Assembly: GCA_022781985.1 (NCBI GenBank)
Contig: JALESH010000050.1
Span: 41,466-105,465, forward strand
Length of the DNA: 64,000 bases
From: Lachnospiraceae bacterium
GTDB taxonomy: Bacteria; Bacillota; Clostridia; Lachnospirales; Lachnospiraceae
Reading direction: 5' to 3'
The notes under the pieces are model-generated. The model made no database searches and was not told the DNA's origin. It saw nothing but the letters and a program-made list of their open reading frames with translations. The position numbers and the translations under genes were made by a program. Below are positions 55,152 to 63,079 of the stretch, in pieces; the stretch's first letter is position 1; each line of letters starts with the position of its first letter.

Positions 55152-56162
55152 TCATCCGCCGCTGCGCAGCGGGATCACATATCTGTCATAGAGCTTCACC
55201 ACCCGGTAATACAGTCCCGGCAGCCAAAGCGCCAGCCTCATCCTCACCCGGTCTCCCGCCGTCACATAGTCCTTTTTATATATCCTGCGAATACTGTCCC
55301 TGTCCGCTCTCAGCTGTCTGACTATCTCCAGGGCAAAGCACCGGGTCTGCTTCCCTTCCATAAAATCAAGATAATAAAACAACAGCCGTCTGTAAAAATG
55401 ATAGGCCGCCTTATCCGAAAGCTCAGCCATCCCCTGCTCCCGAAGATGGGCGATCTGCTCCCTCCAGAACGGTATCTCGTCCCGCAGCCTCCGCTCCCCG
55501 GCCTTTTCATTCATAATGCTTCCCTCTCTGTCCAGCACATAATTATAATATGCCGTATCCAGATATGCCAGCCTCTCCATCCTGCAGAAGGCTCTGGTGG
55601 TAAACATGATATCCTCCGAGTTTTTCCCCACCGGAAAACGCATATCTGCTATCAGCTCCCTGGCAAACAGCTTGCTCCACACGGAATTGTAGATCAGATA
55701 TCTTTCATCTCCGCAAAGATACACCTCCAGAGCCTCTGCTCTTGATAATAATACACTATTACCGGCAGAACCGTCAATCATACCGCTTTTTGTAATCTGC
55801 TTATAGCGGCAGGCCGCAATCTGAGCCTTCCCCCTTTCGCAGGCTTCATACATGGCCCGGTACATATCCGCCTCTATCCAGTCATCTCCATCCACAAAGC
55901 CGATGTACTCTCCCCTGGCCAGCTCCATCCCTGCATTCCTGGCATCCGACAGACCTCCGTTGGCCTTATGGATGACCCGGATCCTTCCATCCTTTGCCGC
56001 ATAGTCATCGCAGAGCCTTCCGGAGCCGTCCTCAGAGCCGTCATCCACCAGAATGATTTCCAGATTGGAGTAGGTCTGGGAACGTATGGAATCCACGCAG
56101 CGTTGGATGTATTCTTCTATATTATATATGGCCACGATGACCGAAATCAGCTTCTCCTCCAT
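55152..56162 (-). CDS. GT2-family glycosyltransferase
   Basis: AGGAGG five bases ahead sets the start at the ATG at 56162, giving 336 residues and a 41-bp overlap with the GT11 gene. LISVIVAIYNIEEYIQRC, LVDDGSEDGSGRL and FVDGDDWIEADM are the GT2 sites; NSEDIMFTTRAF holds the probable base. The C-terminal 90 residues are basic and helical. It most resembles EpsJ-type enzymes and the other GT2 proteins of this operon. Confidence 0.92.
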   Translation of the reverse strand: MEEKLISVIVAIYNIEEYIQRCVDSIRSQTYSNLEIILVDDGSEDGSGRLCDDYAAKDGRIRVIHKANGGLSDARNAGMELARGEYIGFVDGDDWIEADMYRAMYEACERGKAQIAACRYKQITKSGMIDGSAGNSVLLSRAEALEVYLCGDERYLIYNSVWSKLFARELIADMRFPVGKNSEDIMFTTRAFCRMERLAYLDTAYYNYVLDREGSIMNEKAGERRLRDEIPFWREQIAHLREQGMAELSDKAAYHFYRRLLFYYLDFMEGKQTRCFALEIVRQLRADRDSIRRIYKKDYVTAGDRVRMRLALWLPGLYYRVVKLYDRYVIPLRSGG

Positions 56163-57078
56163 GGAGACCTCCTCCCATCCCCATCCGATTCCCAGATGCA
56201 TCCACCCGCAGCATTGCAGGGGTATATATATCTCTGCACTCACAGGTATTCAGCCACCTGTCCGGTGCCGCCACCACCTTATCTCTCCCTTCATTCAGCC
56301 AGGCTCCCCACCAGCTGAAGCTGCTGTTGGCAATGATATGGTGGCTGCATCTGCTCATCAGCATCAGGTCGATATAACCGGTTTCCTCATGGGTTCCCTG
56401 AATCACCGTAAAAGACCGCCCAAACCGGGCTTCCTTCTCCCGCCCCCATCCCAAGGCCCAGACCGGATCATTGGAAAAGATAAAAAATTCTGCATGGGGA
56501 TGCTTTTCCAGCAGCAGCCTGATGGCTCCCTCATAGTAGGCTTCGGTGCAGATACCGCCGTAAACCTGCTGCGCCTGAAGGTAGTCTCCTCTTCGGAGGT
56601 GGATGCTGACTGCACAGGCAGAAGCTATCCGTTTCTCATATTCCCTGATCTGTGCCTGGATTTCCTTTGGAACCGGTACATTCCGAAAGCGGAAGGCCTC
56701 CCTCACCCGGCTCTCTATATCCTTAAAATAACGCTCACTCTGAAAGCAGCCGCAGAGATAGGCATCCTCCTTCTTTAATACCTCTTCGTCATAATCTACG
56801 GACGCCTCATGGTATTCCCTGCTCCTTCTTCCCAGCAGCCTGCGGCGGAGGCGATGGAGGGGCTGCATGGAGGCATCTGTTATCTCTTCAATCTCTTCCT
56901 GAGAGGCTTTGGGGTAATCAACGCCGAAGACAGCGAGCCTGATGGGCCTGGCATTGTCCAGCCTGTACTCGGTGACATCGTCAAATTTCACCTCTCTGCC
57001 CAGGGAAACCAGCTTCAGATAAAGCCCGTACTGGAACATCTGATTACCCATCCCGCCCGACATCCGGATAATATTCAT
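56122..57078 (-). CDS. GT11-family glycosyltransferase (alpha-1,2-fucosyltransferase-like)
   Basis: The start is the ATG at 57078, overlapping the AsnB stop as ATGA with GGGGGAAGG ahead; 318 residues. SGGMGNQMFQYGLYLKL (7-23), HLRRGDY (160-166) and ANSSFSWWGAWLN are complete GT11 motifs. This is the most canonical of the three GT11-like proteins in the window. It should transfer fucose or a related sugar from a GDP donor in alpha-1,2 linkage; the donor genes are not in the window. Confidence 0.94.
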   Translation of the reverse strand: MNIIRMSGGMGNQMFQYGLYLKLVSLGREVKFDDVTEYRLDNARPIRLAVFGVDYPKASQEEIEEITDASMQPLHRLRRRLLGRRSREYHEASVDYDEEVLKKEDAYLCGCFQSERYFKDIESRVREAFRFRNVPVPKEIQAQIREYEKRIASACAVSIHLRRGDYLQAQQVYGGICTEAYYEGAIRLLLEKHPHAEFFIFSNDPVWALGWGREKEARFGRSFTVIQGTHEETGYIDLMLMSRCSHHIIANSSFSWWGAWLNEGRDKVVAAPDRWLNTCECRDIYTPAMLRVDASGNRMGMGGGLHGGEADFGHRGHI

Positions 57079-58979
57079 CGCCCTTCCCCCTGTCCTTCGT
57101 ACTGGGTGCACATCCACTCCTGGAACATAAGGATGAACCAGATCTGTATCCGCCATATCCCCCTTATGGTATAGTCTTCCCATATCCGCCATACCGTATC
57201 AGGGTTTAATATGTCCTGCCTCTCCAGCACCCTGCGGTGGATCAGACCCTCTGCCCACTCTCTCAGCTCCGGCTTCAGCAGCCATTTGTGGATGGGAATG
57301 GAGAATCCCTTCTTGGGACGCTCCAGCATTTCCCTGGGGACGTATTGATAAAGCACATCCCGCAGCACCTTTTTCCCCACAGTACCCTGCCGCTTGTACT
57401 CTATGGGCAGAGACCAGGCAAATTCCACCACATCCTTATCCAGCATAGGCACTCTGGTTTCCAGTGAAACCGCCATAGCCGCACGGTCCACCTTGACCAG
57501 GATATCATCAGGATGATACATCAGCATATCCATCAGCATGATGCTGTGGTTCACCTCCTTCAGACAGTTCTGCTCAAACTCATTGTATTTATAAGGACAA
57601 TACCGATGATCCTTTGCAATCTGCCTGGTCAGGGGATCCGTTTCAAAGGAAATCTCATACAAGCCGCCGGGACCCTTTGCCCCCAGCAAAGCGGCCATTG
57701 TCCGGTAGATGGGCTTCTTTGCCAGGGGACTGTGCAGGAGCAGACTGCTGCAGGGCTTCCTGACAGCATAGGGGATCCTTCCCATCTTATTCCATATTCT
57801 GGTCACCGACTCATAGGAGGTATAGCCGCAGAAAAGCTCATCTCCGCCATCACCGGAAAGCGATACCGTCACATGCTCCCTGGTCATCCGGCTTACCAGA
57901 TAAGTAGGGATTTGCGAGGAATCTGCAAAGGGCTCGCCAAACATATGGGAGAGCTCCGGGATGACAGAGACCGCGTCCTGCTCTGTAATATACAGCTCTG
58001 TATGCTCCGTGCCCAGATGGCCTGCAATCTCTCTGGCGGCATCGGCCTCGTTGTAGCCCTCCTCATACATGCCGATGGTAAAGCTTCTTACCTTCCTATG
58101 GCTCAGTGACTGCATCAGGGCCACAATGGCGCTGCTGTCTATGCCCGCCGACAAAAAGGCTCCCACCGGCACATCGGCAGCCATCTGTTCTCTGACAGAG
58201 GCCTTTAGGAGCCGCTCCAGCTCCTCCGCTGCCTCCTGCCTGCTGCCTCTGAAAAGATTCGCCTGCCCCTTTTTTGCTGTTTCCTTCATGGACCAGTAGG
58301 GCATAATGGAGAGTTCCTGCTTCCCAAAGGGGAATTTCAGCCTGGCCACGGTTCCCGGCTCCAGCTTCCAGATGTCCTCATAGATGGAGTAGGGTGCCGG
58401 AATATATCCATGGGTAAAGTAGACATCCAGCACTTTCGTATTAATCCTGTTGGAAAAGCCCTCCAGCCGACTGATGCAGCCCACCTCGGAAGCAAAGGCA
58501 AAGGCCTCATCGCCGATAAAACCATAATAGAGTGGTTTCTCACCCACTCTATCCCTGAGTAAAAACAGCTCTCTCTCTTTCCGGTCGTAAAGTGCAATGG
58601 CAAACATTCCCTTGCACAGCCCTATAGCCTGCTCCACACCATAGGCCTCCATGGCCTCCAGCAGCACCTCCGTATCGGAGCTTCCCCGAAAAGTCTCCGT
58701 CTTCCCCTCTTCCAGCAGCCTGTCTGCTATCTTTTTATAATTATAGATCTCCCCGTTAAAGGCCATCACATATCTGCCGCTGTGGGATTCCATGGGCTGA
58801 GAGCCTGCAGGCGAAAGGTCCAGAATGGAAAGACGCCGGTGTCCCAATACCACCCTTCCATCCTCCGATGCCCAGTCACCGCCTGCATCCGGCCCCCGAT
58901 GACGCATCCGCTCCTTCATCCTCTCTATGTTGACCTTCCAGTCTCCCCTAAGATTACAAAATCCTGCAATACCGCACAT
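57075..58979 (-). CDS. asnB: Glutamine-hydrolysing asparagine synthase-like amidotransferase
   Basis: The 634-residue protein has an N-terminal glutaminase domain with Cys2 (MCGIAGF) and RHRGPDAGG, and a C-terminal synthase domain with the PP-loop SAGIDSS (277-283) and SGDGGDELFCGY (375-386). Domain order and length are those of AsnB. In polysaccharide loci AsnB relatives can amidate uronic acids rather than aspartate. The presence of ugd makes an amidated glucuronate-type sugar plausible. A general asparagine role cannot be excluded. It lies four bases after the SGNH protein. Confidence 0.92.
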   Translation of the reverse strand: MCGIAGFCNLRGDWKVNIERMKERMRHRGPDAGGDWASEDGRVVLGHRRLSILDLSPAGSQPMESHSGRYVMAFNGEIYNYKKIADRLLEEGKTETFRGSSDTEVLLEAMEAYGVEQAIGLCKGMFAIALYDRKERELFLLRDRVGEKPLYYGFIGDEAFAFASEVGCISRLEGFSNRINTKVLDVYFTHGYIPAPYSIYEDIWKLEPGTVARLKFPFGKQELSIMPYWSMKETAKKGQANLFRGSRQEAAEELERLLKASVREQMAADVPVGAFLSAGIDSSAIVALMQSLSHRKVRSFTIGMYEEGYNEADAAREIAGHLGTEHTELYITEQDAVSVIPELSHMFGEPFADSSQIPTYLVSRMTREHVTVSLSGDGGDELFCGYTSYESVTRIWNKMGRIPYAVRKPCSSLLLHSPLAKKPIYRTMAALLGAKGPGGLYEISFETDPLTRQIAKDHRYCPYKYNEFEQNCLKEVNHSIMLMDMLMYHPDDILVKVDRAAMAVSLETRVPMLDKDVVEFAWSLPIEYKRQGTVGKKVLRDVLYQYVPREMLERPKKGFSIPIHKWLLKPELREWAEGLIHRRVLERQDILNPDTVWRIWEDYTIRGIWRIQIWFILMFQEWMCTQYEGQGEGR

Positions 58980-58983
58980 CCTG

Positions 58984-60060
58984 CTACTCCTCCTTCATGA
59001 TTTCTGCAAAATCCCCCTCAGCGATCCGTCTGGCAATAACTCCCCGGGCCACCTCCAGCTCCTTCCTCCACTGCTCATAGGAAGCATCCCAGTCCTCATA
59101 GCCCTCACTGCCCCTCCTGTCGGGCAGCTCATAATTTTCCATAATATAACGTCCCAGAAAGGCTGTGCACTTCTCTGCGCCAAGGGCATTGGCATGTCCT
59201 CCGTAATCGCTGAAATCCGTGGCAAAATCCATGCCTATCTCCTCATAATAATCGTTCAGGTTCAGAAACTCATATCCATAGCTGCCGATAATATCCTCCA
59301 TATAGTTATACATCCTCTGCTTTTCCTCCTCCATCACCGTGGGTGACAGGATAAACAGCGCCGGAAGCTCCTCTTCTTTCAGATAATCCAGCAGATCATA
59401 GAGACATTTCTCCTGAAACTCCGGTATGGGCTCCTTCTCCGTAATGGAGGAAGTATCCACCGCCTCACAGGGGCCTACCTCATCGGTCATCACATAGCCC
59501 TTCCGGCTATCCGGCTTCTCGTAGCGGAAGCAGGCGATCTGCTCCGGCAGTACCATAGTTTTCCAGTTGGAATGATATTTAAAAATGTCAAAATAATAGG
59601 TGTATCGCTCCGAAACGTCGTCCACCATGGCATTCACCGTCCTGATCCGGTTCCAGGAGTATTTCATGTTGTCCGTCACTCCCCTGGTATATGCCATGTT
59701 GTTGGTCAGATCCGTATCCCTGGCCGTATACATCCTCATTTCAAACACATACAGCCTGGGCTCCTGAGTCTTTCTGACCTCCTCCGCCAGATAAGGAGCC
59801 GCCACCGGCCGCTGGAGGTTGGTGGATATGGGATAGGAGGCGATTCCGTACTCCCCCCAGAGCATGGGAGCTGCGTAATAAGGATATACCGGGCTGGAGC
59901 CTATCATCACCATATCAATGGTATTCTCCGGCTCCGCATAGAATCCTGTGAAGCGGTCCTTCACATCCCCATTTGTCCTGATGATATAGGTTACTGTCAT
60001 CAGAAGGTAGAGGAAAATCACTATGAAAAGAACGGATCTTACTGCCTGTTTCCATGTCAT
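58984..60060 (-). CDS. Membrane-anchored SGNH/DltD-like protein
   Basis: The ATG at 60060 is chosen (358 residues); a TTG at 60084 with AAGG ahead is an alternative. One N-terminal helix (SVLFIVIFLYLLMTVTYII) anchors an outside domain. MIGSSPVYPYY near residue 60 looks like the GDS/nucleophile Ser block, and DFSDYGGHANALGAEK near 290 matches the Asp-x-x-His block of SGNH enzymes. DltD and AlgJ/AlgX-type proteins of this shape hand acyl groups to wall or capsule polymers. It is the first gene of the long operon. An acyltransferase-3 at 142-1203 could be a partner, but an MBOAT protein is not seen. Confidence 0.75.
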   Translation of the reverse strand: MTWKQAVRSVLFIVIFLYLLMTVTYIIRTNGDVKDRFTGFYAEPENTIDMVMIGSSPVYPYYAAPMLWGEYGIASYPISTNLQRPVAAPYLAEEVRKTQEPRLYVFEMRMYTARDTDLTNNMAYTRGVTDNMKYSWNRIRTVNAMVDDVSERYTYYFDIFKYHSNWKTMVLPEQIACFRYEKPDSRKGYVMTDEVGPCEAVDTSSITEKEPIPEFQEKCLYDLLDYLKEEELPALFILSPTVMEEEKQRMYNYMEDIIGSYGYEFLNLNDYYEEIGMDFATDFSDYGGHANALGAEKCTAFLGRYIMENYELPDRRGSEGYEDWDASYEQWRKELEVARGVIARRIAEGDFAEIMKEE

Positions 60061-60101
60061 TCCGGTTTCTGTGCCCCTTTCCAAAGCCTATGCCTTTCTC
60101 C

Positions 60102-60116
60102 GAGCCTCTGCGGCCC
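60102..60116 (-). promoter_or_regulatory. Small RNA hairpin in the leader of the long operon
   Basis: On the minus strand GGGCC, loop GCAGA, GGCUC can form a five-pair stem about 30-45 bases after the predicted transcription start and before the first gene. There is no U-run, so it is not a terminator. A compact leader hairpin could be a loading site for a NusG-type antiterminator; this is a hypothesis only. Confidence 0.3.
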
Positions 60117-60153
60117 TGTCATGCCCTGCAGGAGTGCCTGGATTTGTTTTTTA

Positions 60154-60183
60154 ATTCTAGCATATACAGTATAACAGATTCAA
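60154..60183 (-). promoter_or_regulatory. Sigma-A-like promoter of the long polysaccharide operon
   Basis: On the minus strand TTGAAT (60183-60178), an 18-base spacer, and TAGAAT (60159-60154) with an extended -10 TGC. The ATATGC-TAGAAT block closely resembles the TATGC-TATAAT block of the ugd promoter, so the two units may be read by the same machinery. Confidence 0.65.
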
Positions 60184-60212
60184 TAAGTAATGGATTTAAA
60201 TTTGGCTGAAAT

Positions 60213-60241
60213 TTGCATTCCTCTGCCCTATGCATTATAAT
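60213..60241 (+). promoter_or_regulatory. Sigma-A-like promoter of fliB
   Basis: TTGCAT (60213-60218), 17 bases, TATAAT (60236-60241). It is divergent from the long-operon promoter, with the two -35 boxes about 30 bases apart. No sigma-D flagellar motif (TAAA then GCCGATAA) is seen. Confidence 0.7.
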
Positions 60242-60294
60242 GGGGTTAAGATACGATCTCACATTACAACCAGATGAAAAAGGAGAAAACCATT

Positions 60295-61440
60295 ATGAAT
60301 TACCTGGCCGTTGATCTTTACCATGATTTCGAATGCATCGCAGATGCGTGTCCCAATACCTGCTGCGCCGGATGGCGCATTACGATAGACCAGGCCACTT
60401 GTAAAAAAATGATTGAGCACCAGGATGCATTAGGCGTACCCGCTTCTGATTGGCTGATTGAGCAGAACGGATCCACCGTGGCCAAGCTTTACAACCAGCG
60501 ATGTGCCATGCTGAATGAGGACAATCTGTGCAATGTAGTGCTTAAGCTTGGCCCTGAATACTTATCCGACACCTGTAAGCTTTACCCTCGCAAGTGTCAG
60601 CAGTACGGCAGCGTGCTGGAATTGCATTTAACTGCTTCCTGCCCGGATGTGGTTGCCAAGCTGATGGATAAAGAATTTGTCCAATTCGACTTCTCCGAAG
60701 ACACAACACCAGCCCCCTATTATCCATATACTCAGCTGTATTTATTTGAGTCTGCTGTCCGCAGCAGTATTTTTGACCTTCTTCAAGGGATGCCCGAAGT
60801 CAAACTTATTACCCGAATATTTGCTGCTTTTCATATCTTAGATAAGGCCATTCAATTATACTCAAACGAACAGCCTGATTTTGATCTGCTGAAGCCGCAT
60901 ATTGGCTCCTATTTCCAAAGGGAAATTCTGCTTTCGCTTGATGAACGCCTGCATAACATCGTGAATGAAACGAAACGCTATGCTTTTTTACAGCAGCTGC
61001 AGACAGTCATGTGTGAAAATGTTAGCAATGACCGTTTTGGAGAACTGATCATGCAGTCGTATCGCTACTTTCAGGAAAATAATCTGGAGAAATACTTATC
61101 AGATATCACGGAGTTTCGGGCCAATATTCAGGAGTATCATGCCTTTTATACAAATTACTGGGTGTATCGTATGTTTCCGGATCTCCTGACAATACCTGAA
61201 TATGATGCCAGCAAAGAAAAAATGCTCTATATTGCCATGGAATTTTGCTGTATTCAGATCTTAGCCCTGGCTTCCTTTGTAAGCAATAAGAAGCTTGACC
61301 GTGACGAATACATTTACATCATATCCGGTATCAGCAGGCTGATGGAACACAATACAAGTTTCCGTCAGCAGGCTATTGACAAGCTGCGGCAAAATGATTT
61401 GGTCAGTGCAGCCGGACTGTTATTGCTTATCCTGATCTGA
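60295..61440 (+). CDS. fliB: Flagellin lysine-N-methylase
   Basis: The ATG at 60295 follows AAGGAG by nine bases and is preferred over the track start at 60274, giving 381 residues. FECIADACPNTCCAGWRITID at the N-terminus, CAMLNEDNLCNV and DTCKLYPRKC give the cysteine set typical of FliB, which methylates lysines on flagellin and probably holds an Fe-S cluster. The gene is visibly more AT-rich than the polysaccharide genes and reads the other way, so it belongs to a separate unit. It implies a motile cell. Confidence 0.9.
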   Translation: MNYLAVDLYHDFECIADACPNTCCAGWRITIDQATCKKMIEHQDALGVPASDWLIEQNGSTVAKLYNQRCAMLNEDNLCNVVLKLGPEYLSDTCKLYPRKCQQYGSVLELHLTASCPDVVAKLMDKEFVQFDFSEDTTPAPYYPYTQLYLFESAVRSSIFDLLQGMPEVKLITRIFAAFHILDKAIQLYSNEQPDFDLLKPHIGSYFQREILLSLDERLHNIVNETKRYAFLQQLQTVMCENVSNDRFGELIMQSYRYFQENNLEKYLSDITEFRANIQEYHAFYTNYWVYRMFPDLLTIPEYDASKEKMLYIAMEFCCIQILALASFVSNKKLDRDEYIYIISGISRLMEHNTSFRQQAIDKLRQNDLVSAAGLLLLILI

Positions 61441-61457
61441 AAGGCTGGGCTGTCCAT

Positions 61458-63065
61458 ATGAACAAAATTTTTTGCTACACCCACCGTCTGCCGGAGGGCA
61501 GACAGCAGGAGCTTTCCTTTATGGAACTGCTGCTGAATGACAACTGAGCCGGAGGCAGGCTGGAATATCCAGAGGATATCTTTTCCCTGATTGGTGATAA
61601 AAATAAAAAGCTTTCTGCGAAGCAGGACTATGAATTTCTGCTCCGGGCAGCAAAAAAATATCCTGTAACAGCTATAGGCTGTAGGCGAGATGCCGGCACT
61701 GATGAGCCGGAGGATGCCTGGGAGGACTTCCGTACTGACTGCTATATCACCGGAAAATACCAGCAGGAGCTGCTGGACACAGGGTACTTCAATCCGGTGA
61801 TCGAAACCCTGTTGGAAAATGCGGCACGTCTGCCCGATCAAGAGGCGGCTGTCCTCTGGCTGGAGAAGATGATTTCCCGCAGTGCAGAATATTATGAGAT
61901 CGATGATAATACGGCACCTGTGCTGATTTATCTGGGAGCAGATACCTGCTTTAATACCCTGAATCATTTTTCCCTGGAACTGAAAAAAGCTTTCCTCTGC
62001 CTCCGTCAGCAGGTAGAAGTTTTTGATGCTGTAAGAGAAGGGCATCAGGCTCTTACCAAATATATCGGTCAGCATTTTAAGGCCATAATCGGTATCCAGA
62101 CCTATCTGTTTTCCATCAAATTGCAGGACGGCACCACCAATCTCCACGACCTGATCTCAGGAGCCAAATACAACATGATCCTGGATCATCCGGCCTGGAT
62201 GAAGGAGCATATCTGCAACGGTCCCATAGATTACTATCTGCTGATCCACGACAGGAACTATATAAGCTTTGCAGATCATTACTATGAAAATGTAAAGGGC
62301 TGCCTTTACGTTCCGCCGGCAGGAACCCTGCCTGCCGGTCTCCCGGAGAAGCTCTACGACATTACCTTCATCGGCTCCTACCGGGATTACAGGGAGCGCC
62401 TGGCTACCCTGTACACATATGACAGAAAGCACCGCCATTTCGCAGGCCGTTACATCGGAGTGATGAAAAAGCATCCTGATTATACAGCAGAGCAGGCTTT
62501 TGGAGAAGTATTGTCCCAATATGGACTGAAGCCTGAGAGGTCTGCATTTCTGGACTTGTTTTATGAGATGCGGCAGTGCTGCTTCTGTATCATGCTCTAT
62601 TACCGTGAGAAGGTGATCCGTACCCTGTTGGAGGCCGGACTTGAAATTCATGTATACAGTGAGAGCTGGCAGCATTCCCCCTTTGCCGACTTCCCAAACC
62701 TCATCTGTCATCCCGAACTCCAAATAACCGAAAGCCTGCAGGTGATGCAGCAATCCAGGATATCACTTAATATTATGTCCTGGCACAAGGATGGACTGAC
62801 TGAGCGCATCCTCAATGCTATGCTCTGCCAGTCGGTAATGGTGTCAGACAGAAGTACTGCTTTGGAAGAACAGTTTACTGACGGCAGGGATCTGGTGCTC
62901 TTTTCCCTGGCACATCTTGAGGAGCTGCCTCTGATGATAAAAGGATTGCTGAAAGATGAAAATAAACTGGAGGAGATCAGCCGGAATGGATGTGAAAAAG
63001 CCCTGCGAGAGCATCTGTGGATCCACCGTGCCAGGCAGCTTTTGAACATCTGGGACAAGATGTAA
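61458..63065 (+). pseudogene. DUF3880/CgeB-like glycosyltransferase interrupted by an in-frame TGA
   Basis: A frame opening at ATG 61458 (MNKIFCYTHRLPEGRQQELS) meets TGA at 61545-61547 (codon 30) and then continues without another stop to TAA at 63063-63065, in the same frame as the track ORF that starts at a GTG at 61797. The joined product would be about 535 residues. KQDYEFLLRAAKKYP and later ITFIGSYRDYRERL and MQQSRISLNIMSWHKDGLTERILNAM fit the DUF3880 plus glycosyl-transferase 1_2 layout of flagellin or spore glycosyltransferases. It lies 17 bp after fliB. Either a nonsense mutation, a sequencing error, or re-initiation is at work; no convincing SECIS hairpin was seen. Confidence 0.72.
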
Positions 63066-63079
63066 GTTAGGAGGTATAT

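Larger units (their letters stand above)
16186..60060 (-). other. Probable 44-kb polysaccharide super-operon (31 genes)
   Basis: All genes between these bases read leftward. The largest gap is about 99 bp (18064-18162) and most are under 50 bp or overlap (ATGA, GTGA, TAATG). The only convincing promoter seen on this strand is at 60154-60183. Internal promoters cannot be excluded, but no gap looks like one. Confidence 0.6.

Noticed and set aside
60180-60294. Sigma-D (flagellar) promoter for fliB
   Set aside because: No TAAA with a correctly spaced GCCGATAA; a TTGCAT-17-TATAAT sigma-A-like promoter is present instead.
61545-61547. TGA as a selenocysteine codon
   Set aside because: The following bases form only short stems (CTGGA-ATA-TCCAG) without the GU-containing apical loop of bacterial SECIS elements, and the family is not known to use selenocysteine.
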